This document shows positions 25,561 through 33,300 of a stretch of 64,000 nt of DNA, piece by piece (the first letter of the stretch is position 1; every line of letters starts with the position of its first letter). The DNA is from Myxococcota bacterium (lineage in GTDB: Bacteria; Myxococcota_A; UBA9160; UBA6930). A program made the translations under genes and the position numbers. The notes beneath the pieces were generated by a model. It was given only the letters and a program-made list of their open reading frames with translations, had not been told where the DNA came from and ran no database searches. The DNA lies in the NCBI GenBank assembly GCA_028277885.1, contig JANQFK010000018.1, forward strand, positions 1-64,000, in the 5' to 3' direction.

Positions 25561-26018
25561 CGCCGTTCCTCCCGTGCCCGGGCCGGCGCTCGCTCGCGCC
25601 GGGTCCCGAAACCCCTCGCGGATCCGGTCCCTCCGGTCCGCCCGATCCCTCCGGTCCGCTCGACCGGGAAGGGCCTGGGGAGCTCTTCAGCCAGCGCAGC
25701 CGGAGACGACGAACGCGTCTGGTCCTGGTGTGCAGCGAACGGGTCGGCCCTCGGCCTGGAGGCCGCCGGGCGCAAAACCGTTCTCCCCCCGATACGCTTT
25801 CTGTCGTACTCCCGTTGAGGGTGCCTGTCAACGCGGATCTCCGCGTTTCCGCGATTCTTCCGGGTGTTTGGTCGGGAATGAGATGAGGTTTGTGACGCAT
25901 CGCACCAGCGCCGTCACGGGGTCGGGCAATGCGTCCCACGGGATCGCGTGTGGGTCCGGGTGTGGGTCTGGGGTCGGGCGCCCCGCGTGCGCGTGCGGGC
26001 GCGGGTTGGGGCGCGGGC
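25561..26018. other. 458-base gap with ParA leader and low-complexity DNA
   Basis: Longest gene-free stretch. From left: the ParA ribosome site, then a degenerate tandem repeat (CCCTCCGGTCCG twice, near 25638-25665), the ParA promoter and its inverted repeat, an AT-richer patch (25846-25905), and a G/T-rich tract (25940-26018, repeated GTGTGGGTC-like words). Open frames here look like shadows. I see no RNA gene. Confidence 0.6.
25803..25831 (-). promoter_or_regulatory. Sigma70-type promoter for the ParA operon
   Basis: On the minus strand TTGACA (25831-25826), 17-base spacer, TACGAC (25808-25803). The -35 box is perfect. An inverted repeat ACGCGGA-TC-TCCGCGT (25831-25846) abuts the -35 and could be an operator. 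The implied transcript has a leader of about 235 bases before the ParA start. Confidence 0.55.
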
Positions 26019-26498
26019 TCAGAGACGGAACCGGAGGTAGCGCTGTCCGAGGTCGCGGGTCGGGGCCGGCTCGTCGAGGAAGAGGGCCTGGCGTCGCAGC
26101 AGCGCGTCGCGAGCCGCGGGGTCTCCGGGCAGCTCCACCACCAGGCTTCCGGACACCCGCGACCCTCCAAAGTCTTCGATGCCCGTGAACCACACCCGGG
26201 CGGCGCCGTCCTCGTAGAGCCCGTCCACGAGCTGCTTCACCCGGGCGGGGTCGCCTTCGAACAGCCGGTTGCCCGGACGCTGCAGCCAGCCCCGCGCCTC
26301 GGCGTGGCCCAGGCCCGAGACCTCCGCCGCGGCGCGTCGGTCGGCGGCCCGGACGCGGGAGGCCTCCGGGCTCTCCGCCGTCGAGCCCTCGTCCAGCGCC
26401 ACGCGGTTGCAGGCGCCGAGCCCCGGGGCGAGAAGTGCGAGGGTCAGGAGGAGGGCGCTCGCCGTGAAGCGCTGGGAGCTGGGGGCGGGGAGCCGCAT
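26019..26498 (-). CDS. Small lipoprotein
   Basis: Probable lipoprotein of 159 residues. The N terminus has a signal peptide with lipobox LGAC (cysteine at residue 30, followed by Asn-Arg, so outer-membrane sorting is likely). The mature part is charged and helical at first (AADRRAAAEVSGLGHAEARGWL) and then a small alpha/beta region (VKQLVDGLYEDGAARVWFTGIED, GSLVVELPGDPAARDALLRRQALFLDE). I do not recognise the family. ATG 26498 divergent from the glycosyltransferase at 26549. The 50-base gap between them must hold both promoters. Confidence 0.82.
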   Translation of the reverse strand: MRLPAPSSQRFTASALLLTLALLAPGLGACNRVALDEGSTAESPEASRVRAADRRAAAEVSGLGHAEARGWLQRPGNRLFEGDPARVKQLVDGLYEDGAARVWFTGIEDFGGSRVSGSLVVELPGDPAARDALLRRQALFLDEPAPTRDLGQRYLRFRL

Positions 26499-26548
26499 GC
26501 CGGTGCCTCCGGTGGGAGAGCCCCGGATCGACCGGATCCGCCGCGGAC

Positions 26549-27685
26549 TTGACCGCAGGTGCGCGGGCCGTGTGCCGGGCCCTATGCTCCGGCCGGCTCG
26601 CTCGGCTCCTCCGGAGGCCCGCCATCGCGCCCGATCCCGCCGCGCCCCTTCCGCCCCGCGCCGTGGTGCGGCTCGAGGACCTGCGGCGCGCGGATCCGCC
26701 GCGCCGCGTGGTGGTGCTCTCGAAGCGCAAGGCCCACACCCGCGTCGCCACCCACTGGGTGCGCGCCCTGCGCGCCCAGGGGCACCGGGTGCTGTGGCTG
26801 CGACCCTCGCGCTGGCGGCGGCTGTTCGGCGAGCGGGCGCCGGCGCTCCTGGCCCGGCGGATCCGGGTCTTCCGCCCCGACCTGGTCTGGATCTACAAGC
26901 AGGATGCGCCGCCGGACCTCCTCGACCGCCTGCCGGCGGACCTGCCCCGGACCGTCTACTTCGAGGACGTCCCCGCGATGCTCGACGTCCTCGAGGAGCG
27001 CTTCCTCGCCGTGGCCCGCCGCGCGACGCTCCTCACCACCACGGCCCGGGGCATGATCCCCATCTTCGAGGCCCAGGGAGTGCGCCGCGCCATCTACCTG
27101 CGCGGCGGCTGCGATCCCCGGGACCACCGCCGCGGCCGCCGCCGCGCGAGGCTGGTGAGCGAGACCGCCCTCATCGGCCAGGCGACGGGCGAGGACCGCC
27201 TGGCGCTGGTGCGCGCACTGGCCGAGCGCGGCGGCATCCAGGTCTATGGTCGGGGCTGGCTCGAGGCCACCGGCCTCGCGCCCACCCTCACCGACGTCTA
27301 CCCCCGCCAGTACCGGGACATCTGCGCGTCGGCCCGCATCGTCCTCGGCCAGGACCTGCACAGCGATGTCGACGCCTACTTCTCGAACCGCACCTGGCTG
27401 ACCCTCGGCTGCGGCGGCTTCCTGCTCACCCACCACGTGCCGAACCTCGAGGAGTTCTTCATCAACCACGTCCACCTGGTCTGGTTCCACTCGGTGGAGG
27501 AGGCCCTCGAGCTCGTGGCCCACTACACCGCGCGGCACGCCGAGCGCCGCCGCATCGCCCGCCAGGGCCACGATTACGTCCACGCCTACCACACCTTCCG
27601 CCACGCCGCGTCGGAGCTCGTGGCCGAGGTGTTCGGCGGGGCCGTTCCTTCGGAATCAAGGAGTGCCCCCCTGGGGCGAAAGTGA
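26549..27685 (+). CDS. CgeB-like glycosyltransferase
   Basis: Probable cytoplasmic glycosyltransferase, 378 residues, resembling CgeB/GT-B spore-maturation-type transferases. N-terminal Rossmann half: VVVLSKRKAHTRVATHWVRALRAQGHRVLWL. C-terminal nucleotide-sugar half: the pattern ARIVLGQDLHSDVDAYFSNRTWLTLGCGG, then LLTHHVPNLEEFF and the helical end EEALELVAHYTARHAERRRIARQGHDYV. Start uncertain: TTG 26549 gives the longest product; GTG 26570 is possible. The last ten codons lie inside the nested palindrome 27638-27705. First gene of the glycan locus. Confidence 0.82.
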   Translation: MTAGARAVCRALCSGRLARLLRRPAIAPDPAAPLPPRAVVRLEDLRRADPPRRVVVLSKRKAHTRVATHWVRALRAQGHRVLWLRPSRWRRLFGERAPALLARRIRVFRPDLVWIYKQDAPPDLLDRLPADLPRTVYFEDVPAMLDVLEERFLAVARRATLLTTTARGMIPIFEAQGVRRAIYLRGGCDPRDHRRGRRRARLVSETALIGQATGEDRLALVRALAERGGIQVYGRGWLEATGLAPTLTDVYPRQYRDICASARIVLGQDLHSDVDAYFSNRTWLTLGCGGFLLTHHVPNLEEFFINHVHLVWFHSVEEALELVAHYTARHAERRRIARQGHDYVHAYHTFRHAASELVAEVFGGAVPSESRSAPLGRK

Positions 27686-27705
27686 GAATGTGAAGGAACG
27701 TCCCC
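27638..27705. repeat. Nested palindromic (MITE-like) element
   Basis: Outer arms GGGGCCGTTCCTT (27638-27650) and AAGGAACGTCCCC (27693-27705) pair at 12 of 13 positions, and an inner hairpin GCCCC-CCT-GGGGC lies at 27665-27677. The element exactly fills the junction between two convergent genes: the first ends inside it and the second ends two bases beyond. It looks like a small mobile palindrome or a two-way terminator and differs from the three-hairpin family. Confidence 0.6.
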
Positions 27706-27706
27706 T

Positions 27707-28387
27707 CTAGGCGATCTGCCAGACGGTGGTGCGCCAGGGCTTGGCCTGGAAGGGGCCGAGGCCGTCGAAGTCCTGCACGGGGTACGCGGCGAGGGCCTCG
27801 CGGAGCGCGTCGTATCGCGAGCGGTCGGCGTTGTCGAGCAGCAGGTGGCCGCCGGGGCGCACGTGGGCCACGGCGCGCCGCGCGCAGGCCACGCGCTGGC
27901 GGCCGTCGACGCAGACCAGGTCGAAGTGGCCCTCGGGGTGGGGGTCGATGCTGCGGACGTAGCGCTCGAAGGAGAGGCCCTGGAAGCGGCGGCGCGGCGA
28001 GACCCACTCCGGCGGCGTGTCGGGCCCGGCGGGCTCGGCCTCGGCCAGGATCAGCTGGCAGCTCGCCAGCCCCTGCTCCTTCAGCGCCGCGGCGACCCGG
28101 CGGTGCCACTCGGGGTCGTTCTCCACGGTCACGAGCTGGGCGACCCGGCGGGCGAGCCAGATCGTGGAGGCGCCGGAGCCCCACTCGAACACCTTCACGT
28201 CCGGCCCGACGTGGGCCTCGAGCCAGTCGAGGGCCGCGTAGGTGACGAGGGGCGTCGCCTCCTCGACGGGATCCACGCCGGCGCGCAGGGTGCGGAGCCA
28301 GGGCGAGAGCCGCGCGCGGGCCGCGGGATCGCGGAGCCAGGCGCGCAGCAGCGCGGCGGGCAGCCGGCGCAGGTTCCTGCCCGTCAA
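27707..28387 (-). CDS. SAM-dependent methyltransferase
   Basis: Class I methyltransferase-like protein of 226 residues. The SAM site is FEWGSGASTIWLARRV with the acidic loop VTVENDPEWHRRV; HFDLVCVDGRQRVACARRAVAHVRPGGHLLLDNADRSRY follows the fold. This resembles methyltransferases found in glycan clusters; the acceptor is unknown. The start is TTG 28387, eighteen bases behind the SGNH hydrolase. Its stop touches the nested palindrome. Confidence 0.85.
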   Translation of the reverse strand: MTGRNLRRLPAALLRAWLRDPAARARLSPWLRTLRAGVDPVEEATPLVTYAALDWLEAHVGPDVKVFEWGSGASTIWLARRVAQLVTVENDPEWHRRVAAALKEQGLASCQLILAEAEPAGPDTPPEWVSPRRRFQGLSFERYVRSIDPHPEGHFDLVCVDGRQRVACARRAVAHVRPGGHLLLDNADRSRYDALREALAAYPVQDFDGLGPFQAKPWRTTVWQIA

Positions 28388-28405
28388 GCCGGCGTCACCG
28401 CGGGA

Positions 28406-29479
28406 TCACCGGCGCGCGGTCGCCGCGGCACCGCCGAGCACCGGCGCCTCGCGCAGCAGCAGATCGCCCACCGCGTCGGCCAGCAGGGCGGCGCCCCGCG
28501 GCCCGATGTGGGGATCGATGGGGACGTGGAACGTCTCCTCCACGGGCAGGGGCTCGAAGGCCGCGAGCGGCGAGCCGAACCAGATGCCGCGCTCCTCCGC
28601 CGCGGCGCGCAGCCGCGCCTCGTCGGTGGCGGGCACGCCGTGGGCGAGCTTGTAGGCGTCGGGGATGTAGACCACGGCCAGGGGGATGTCGCGCTCGGCG
28701 AGCAGCGCCTGCATGCGGTCGAGCCAGCGTCCGTAGTCGGCCCACAGCACGGGCAGCCGCTCCTCGGGGACGTCGAAGCTCGAGAGCGGGTGGGGCTCCT
28801 CGCCGCGCAGCTTCTGGCGATAGCGCTTGGACCAGACCTTCCAGCGCAGGAACAGCTCGTAGCTGGCGGTCCGGTAGGCGGCCTCGCGCAGCGGGCCCTT
28901 GCCGCCGCTGCCGAGGGCGCGCTTCTGGCCCTCGTAGGTCTGGTGCGGGCGGTCGAGGTCGCGGATGTCGTTGGCGCAGAAGGCGAGCACCACGATGTCC
29001 GGGTCCAGGCCGAGGCCCCGCTCCTCGAGGAAGCGCGTCTCCGAGGGGATCCCGTAGCCGCCCACGCCGGCGTTGATCACCTCGACGTCGCGTCCCGCGG
29101 CGCGCAGCCGCTGCTCGAGCTGGGCGGGCCAGGTCTCGTCCTCCTCGAGGTAGAAGCCGAAGGTCATGGAGTCGCCGAGGGCGAGCACGCGCACGCGGCC
29201 CGGCGTGGGCGCGCGCCCCACCTCGGCGCCGCGCAGGCCGAGGGAGTTGATGCGGACGTCGTAGGCGAGCTCGGGCGGCCAGGCGACGCGGCTCGCGGCG
29301 TTCGGCTTGAACATCCCCACGGACGCCGCGAACACCTCGGGGTCGTGGTTGATCAGCTTGCCGAGGGTGCGCACGCGCTGGGTGGGCCAGCCCGCGAGGC
29401 GCAGCCCGCCTTCGAGCAGCAGGATCGGCGCGATCCCGAGCAGCAGGATCAGCGCGCCTTGCCGGATCCAGGTCAGCAT
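28406..29479 (-). CDS. SGNH/GDSL hydrolase, membrane-anchored
   Basis: Serine esterase-like protein of 357 residues. An N-terminal hydrophobic helix (ALILLLGIAPILLLEGGLRLAGW) anchors it to the membrane. Block I is ALGDSMTFGF (Ser nucleophile), NAGVGGYGIPSE holds the oxyanion Gly, CANDIRD the Asn, and DPHIGPRGAALLADAV near the end holds the catalytic Asp/His. Proteins of this kind often add or remove acetyl or other acyl groups on exported polysaccharides. ATG 29479. Same strand as the glycosyltransferase (29551) and FkbM gene upstream, so likely one operon. Confidence 0.88.
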   Translation of the reverse strand: MLTWIRQGALILLLGIAPILLLEGGLRLAGWPTQRVRTLGKLINHDPEVFAASVGMFKPNAASRVAWPPELAYDVRINSLGLRGAEVGRAPTPGRVRVLALGDSMTFGFYLEEDETWPAQLEQRLRAAGRDVEVINAGVGGYGIPSETRFLEERGLGLDPDIVVLAFCANDIRDLDRPHQTYEGQKRALGSGGKGPLREAAYRTASYELFLRWKVWSKRYRQKLRGEEPHPLSSFDVPEERLPVLWADYGRWLDRMQALLAERDIPLAVVYIPDAYKLAHGVPATDEARLRAAAEERGIWFGSPLAAFEPLPVEETFHVPIDPHIGPRGAALLADAVGDLLLREAPVLGGAAATARR

Positions 29480-29550
29480 CGCCCGAGACTACCGATTTCG
29501 ACGGGTCCGGCCCCCGGCGCCGGCCTCGGCCCCCCGCGGGGCCTCCGGCC

Positions 29551-30360
29551 TCACGAGGCCTCGCGGACCAGGCCCTCCATGCAGCGCACCGGACGGTCGT
29601 CGTCGTAGTAGGCGCGGTTGCGCCCCCGCGACCGCGGCGCGACCGGGTGCCACAGGTGGAAGACGTCGTTGCGGGTGTAGAGGACCTTCACCCGGGGCCG
29701 CGGCCGCAGGCGCATCAGGCGGTCGCGCAGGTCCGTGTCCTCTCCCAGGAAGGGCGCCTCGAAGCGCTCGTCGAAGCCGTTCACCGCCGCGAAGAGCTCG
29801 CGATCGACGCCCATGTTGAGGCCCAGCACCTTGGGCCGGTGACGCCGGCGCAGCCGGGTGCCCCAGCGGCTCTTGCGCGCCTTCTCCCGCATGCGGCGCC
29901 GGTCCTTGGCGGTCCCCAGGGACTCGAACTCCCCGGACTCGACGGCCGCCTCGTCGAGCGCCTCGGTGACCTCCTTGGTGAGCCGCATGGCGCCGCCCAC
30001 GTGGAAGCTCCAGGGCTCGTGCACCGCCAGGTGGCGCTCCACGAAGTGCGCCGGCGGGATGCAGTCGGCGTCGCTGAAGACGAGCAGGCTCTCGTCGCCG
30101 GCCCGGCGCACGGCCTCGTTCATGATGCGGTTCTTGCGCCAGCCGCGATCCTCCTGCCAGACGTGCTCGAAGGCGACGCCCCGGGCCTCGAAGCGCGGCG
30201 CCATCTCCTTCAGGAAGTCGCGCTGCTCGGGGCCCGAGCCGTCGTCGGCCACCACCAGGGAGAAGTCCGAGGTCGTCTGGCGCAGGTAGCCGCGCAGCAC
30301 CAGGCGCAGCTGGGGCACCTGTTCGTAGCTCGAGAGGATCACCCGGGCGTGGGGAGCCAA
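29551..30360 (-). CDS. Family 2 glycosyltransferase
   Basis: GT-A fold transferase of 269 residues. The N terminus VILSSYEQVPQLRLVLRGYLRQTTSDFSLVVADDGSG carries the nucleotide-binding Asp pair, SLLVFSDADCIPPAHFVERH the metal-binding DxD, and GLNMGVDRELFAAVNGFDERFEAPFLGEDTDL the galactosyltransferase-like C-terminal (GT27C-like) motif. Cytosolic. TTG 30360 starts after TGAGGA, seven bases behind the FkbM gene. Likely adds a sugar to the surface polysaccharide made here. Confidence 0.92.
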   Translation of the reverse strand: MAPHARVILSSYEQVPQLRLVLRGYLRQTTSDFSLVVADDGSGPEQRDFLKEMAPRFEARGVAFEHVWQEDRGWRKNRIMNEAVRRAGDESLLVFSDADCIPPAHFVERHLAVHEPWSFHVGGAMRLTKEVTEALDEAAVESGEFESLGTAKDRRRMREKARKSRWGTRLRRRHRPKVLGLNMGVDRELFAAVNGFDERFEAPFLGEDTDLRDRLMRLRPRPRVKVLYTRNDVFHLWHPVAPRSRGRNRAYYDDDRPVRCMEGLVREAS

Positions 30361-30367
30361 CGCGTCC

Positions 30368-31177
30368 TCAGGCCGCCCCGGGGCGCGAAGCGAAGAACAT
30401 CCCGTGCTCCGCCTTCTTGCGGTGGGGCACGCGCTCGACGCCGAAGCCGTGCCCGACCAGGAAGCGCTCGAGAGCGTCGATGCCGGTGTCCGGGCCGCCC
30501 CCCCGCGCCTCCGGAAGCTCGTGGTACTCGCCGTGGATGCGCTGGATGCGGCCGAGGGTCTCGGCGCTGGCGGACTGGAGCGCCTCGTACTCCATGCCCT
30601 CGATGTCGATCTTGACGAGCTCGCAGGCCTCGATCTCGTGGGCGCGGAACAGCTCGTCGAGGGTCGTCGAGGGGACCTCGTCGTACTCGTCCGAGACCGT
30701 GCTGGCGCGGTCGGCGAAGGGCGAGTAGGCGCCGCTCAGGGAGGGCAGGGTGGGGCGGTACAGGCGTAGCGTGCCCGGCTGGCCCGCGATGGCGCTCTGC
30801 ACCGGCTCGACGCCCTTGCGCCCCATGCTGTTGCAGGTGAGCTGGGCGAAGTTCTCCGGCGAGGGCTCGAGGGCGATCACGCGCTCGGCGAGCATCGAGG
30901 CGCGCACCGCGAACAGGCCCACGTTGGCCCCCAGGTCGACGATGCAGCGCCAGCGTCGCGGGCCGCGGGGCCCGAGGCGGTACTCGTCGCGCAGGAAGAT
31001 CCGGTGGAACATGTGGAAGTCGGCGAAGCCGCCGCGGAGGTGGAGGGGCGGACCGTCGAGCATCTCCACCCGCAGCGTCTGGTCGGGCTTGCGGGTCTTG
31101 CGGAAGCGCAGGACGCGCCAGGGGTTGGCGACCATGCGCCGCAGCTCGAAGTAGTCGCCCACGTCCTCCAGGCGCAA
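30368..31177 (-). CDS. FkbM-family methyltransferase
   Basis: SAM-dependent O-methyltransferase of 269 residues of the FkbM type, common in polysaccharide clusters. Motifs: CIVDLGANVGLFAVRASML (SAM site I), VIALEPSPENFAQL (II), ELVKIDIEGMEYEAL (the FkbM signature). C terminus GFGVERVPHRKKAEHGMFFASRP. TTG 31177 is chosen because GGGGAGAG precedes it by seven bases and conserved sequence begins there; a longer in-frame reading runs into the divergent glycosyltransferase. It probably methylates a sugar hydroxyl. Confidence 0.88.
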   Translation of the reverse strand: MRLEDVGDYFELRRMVANPWRVLRFRKTRKPDQTLRVEMLDGPPLHLRGGFADFHMFHRIFLRDEYRLGPRGPRRWRCIVDLGANVGLFAVRASMLAERVIALEPSPENFAQLTCNSMGRKGVEPVQSAIAGQPGTLRLYRPTLPSLSGAYSPFADRASTVSDEYDEVPSTTLDELFRAHEIEACELVKIDIEGMEYEALQSASAETLGRIQRIHGEYHELPEARGGGPDTGIDALERFLVGHGFGVERVPHRKKAEHGMFFASRPGAA

Positions 31178-31315
31178 TGGCGTGCTCTCCCCGCAGAAGC
31201 CGCGCAAGGCTAGCGGGCGGGCCGGGGCCCCGCATCGCGGGTGCCCCTCCGGAGGCCGTCGGGTAGCATCCCGCCCCCTCCACCGGATCCCCCGGCGAGT
31301 CCCCGAGTCCCCCCA

Positions 31316-32518
31316 TTGGACGATCCCCTGGACCCGAGACGCGACATCGCACTCGTCTACGCCACGCACCACTACGCCGGCGGTGCGGAGCGCTACCTGA
31401 ACCAGCTGGCCGCGCACCTCGCCGGGGAGGGCCACGCCGTCACCATCGTGTGTCGGCGGCACGAGGAGCCGCCCCACCCCGCGGTGCGCTTCGAGCGGCT
31501 GCGCGTGCGCTCCCCGGGGAGCAACGCCTGGCGCATGTGGGCCTGGGCGCGGGCCGTGGAGCGCCACCTCGCGGCGCGCCCCTACGACGTCGTGGTCGGC
31601 CTCGGGCGGACCTGGAGCCAGGACGTGGTGCGCTTCGGCGGTTGCCACCAGACCTGGCTCGAGCTGGAGCGGCGCCACCTGCTGGGCCCCTGGGACCGCT
31701 GGCGCCGCAAGGGCGCGCTGAAGGGCCGGGTGGCCCTCGCCATCGAGCGTAGGGCGCTCGCGCCCGGGCGCTTCCGCCGCGTGCTGGCCAACTCGGCGCT
31801 GGTGCGCGACGACCTGGTGCGCCGCTACCGCCTGCCCGAGGAGCGCAGCGTGGTGATCTACAACGGCGTCGACGCCACGCGCTTCCACCCGCGCCTGCGC
31901 GGCGGCCCCGGCCTCGAGCTGCGCCGCCGCCTGGGCTTCGACGACGACGCGGTGGTGCTGCTCTTCATCGGCAGCGGCTGGGACCGCAAGGGCCTGCGTC
32001 CGCTCCTTGCCAGCCTGGCGCGCCTGCCCGAGCGCGCCCGGCTGCTGGTGGTGGGCCGCGACAAGCGCCGCGGCGACTACGAGGCCCTGGCCGGGCGCTC
32101 CGGCGCCGCCGGGCGCGTGCGCTTCCTCGAGTGGGTCCGCGAGCCCGAGGCGTGCTTCGCCGCCGCCGACCTCCACGTGCTGCCGACCCTCTACGACGGC
32201 TTCGCTTACACGATCTTCGAGGCCTTCGCGACGGGGATCCCGGTGGTGACCACCCGGGGCGCCGGGGCCTCGGAGCTGATCGAGCCCGGGCTCCACGGCG
32301 AGGTGCTGGCCGCCGACTGCGGCGCCGACGACCTGGCGGCGAGCCTCGCGGGCTGGCTCGACGACGAGCGCCGCGCCCGCGCGGCCCCCGCCGTGCGGGC
32401 CCTGGCGGAGAAGCACTCCGTGGAGCGCTGCATGGAGGCCACGACGCGCCTGATCCTCGACGTCGCCGCGGAGCGCCGGGCCGGGGCGGGCAGGGCGGGT
32501 GCGGGAGCGGCGCCGTGA
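31316..32518 (+). CDS. WaaG-like family 4 glycosyltransferase
   Basis: GT-B glycosyltransferase of about 400 residues. N-terminal domain begins DIALVYATHHYAGGAERYLNQLAAHL, and the C-terminal domain has VLLFIGSGWDRKGLRPLLASL, then the donor motif DLHVLPTLYDGFAYTIFEAFATGIPVVTTRGAGASELI with its E-x7-E pattern, closely matching LPS core heptose glucosyltransferase WaaG. So it probably adds a sugar to LPS core. TTG 31316 is the likely start; GTG 31241 would add 25 proline-rich residues. Its stop overlaps the next GTG (GTGA at 32515), giving a two-gene LPS-core operon. Confidence 0.9.
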   Translation: MDDPLDPRRDIALVYATHHYAGGAERYLNQLAAHLAGEGHAVTIVCRRHEEPPHPAVRFERLRVRSPGSNAWRMWAWARAVERHLAARPYDVVVGLGRTWSQDVVRFGGCHQTWLELERRHLLGPWDRWRRKGALKGRVALAIERRALAPGRFRRVLANSALVRDDLVRRYRLPEERSVVIYNGVDATRFHPRLRGGPGLELRRRLGFDDDAVVLLFIGSGWDRKGLRPLLASLARLPERARLLVVGRDKRRGDYEALAGRSGAAGRVRFLEWVREPEACFAAADLHVLPTLYDGFAYTIFEAFATGIPVVTTRGAGASELIEPGLHGEVLAADCGADDLAASLAGWLDDERRARAAPAVRALAEKHSVERCMEATTRLILDVAAERRAGAGRAGAGAAP

Positions 32519-33300
32519 GCGGGACGCCGAAGCTCTCGGCCTGCATCGTCGCCATGGACGAGGAGGACCGCATCGGCGACTGCCTCGCCTCCCTCGACTT
32601 CTGCGACGAGACCCTCGTGGTGGACTCCCACTCGAAGGACCGCACCCGGGAGATCGCCGAGCAGGCCGGCGCGCGGGTGATCGAGCGCGACTGGCCGGGC
32701 CACGTGGCCCAGAAGGAGTTCGCGGTGCGCGCCGCCGCCCACGACTGGGTTCTGTGCGTGGACGCCGACGAGCGCATCTCGCCCCGGCTGCGCGACGAGA
32801 TCCTGGCCCTGCGCGACGCGGGCTTCCCGGGGCGCGCCGGCTGGCGCTTCCCGCGCCTCTCCCACCACCTGGGCATCTGGGTACGTCACGGCACCTGGTA
32901 TCCCGACCTCCAGCTGCGCCTGTTCGACCGGCGCCGCGGGCACTGGGGCGGCCACGACCCCCACGACCGCGTCGAGCTCGAGGGCGAGCCCGGGCGCCTC
33001 GAGGGCGAGCTGCTCCACCACCCCTACCGGAGCCTCTCGGAGCACCTCGGGACCATCGATCGCTACACCACCATCATGGCCGAGGGGCTCCAGGCCCGGG
33101 GCCGGCGCGCCCGGGTGTCGGACCTCGTGCTGCGCCCCTTCGGACGCTTCCTGGTCTTCTACGTCGTGAAGGGTGGCTTCCGCATGGGCTGGCGCGGCCT
33201 GCTGCTCGCCGCCCTCGCCGCCCACTACGTGCGCCTCAAGTACGCCAAGCTGCTGATGCTGCAGCGCGCCGCGGGCGACGGGGACGCGGAGCGGCCCTAG
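32515..33300 (+). CDS. WaaE-like family 2 glycosyltransferase
   Basis: LPS-core type GT2 (beta-1,4-glucosyltransferase-like, KdtX/WaaE), 261 residues. Motifs LSACIVAMDEEDRIGDCLASLDFCDETLVVDSHSKDRT, then HDWVLCVDADERISPRL (metal DxD) and the characteristic aromatic RHGTWYPDLQLRLFDRRRGHWGG. The C terminus has an amphipathic or membrane-associated helix FVVKGGFRMGWRGLLLAALAAHY. GTG start by overlap with the WaaG-like gene. Ends on a CTAG shared with the convergent kinase gene. Confidence 0.92.
   Translation: MSGTPKLSACIVAMDEEDRIGDCLASLDFCDETLVVDSHSKDRTREIAEQAGARVIERDWPGHVAQKEFAVRAAAHDWVLCVDADERISPRLRDEILALRDAGFPGRAGWRFPRLSHHLGIWVRHGTWYPDLQLRLFDRRRGHWGGHDPHDRVELEGEPGRLEGELLHHPYRSLSEHLGTIDRYTTIMAEGLQARGRRARVSDLVLRPFGRFLVFYVVKGGFRMGWRGLLLAALAAHYVRLKYAKLLMLQRAAGDGDAERP

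Noticed and set aside
25638..25665. Short tandem repeat as a CRISPR-like or iteron array
   Set aside because: Only two imperfect units of about 12 bases; not enough for an array or origin.
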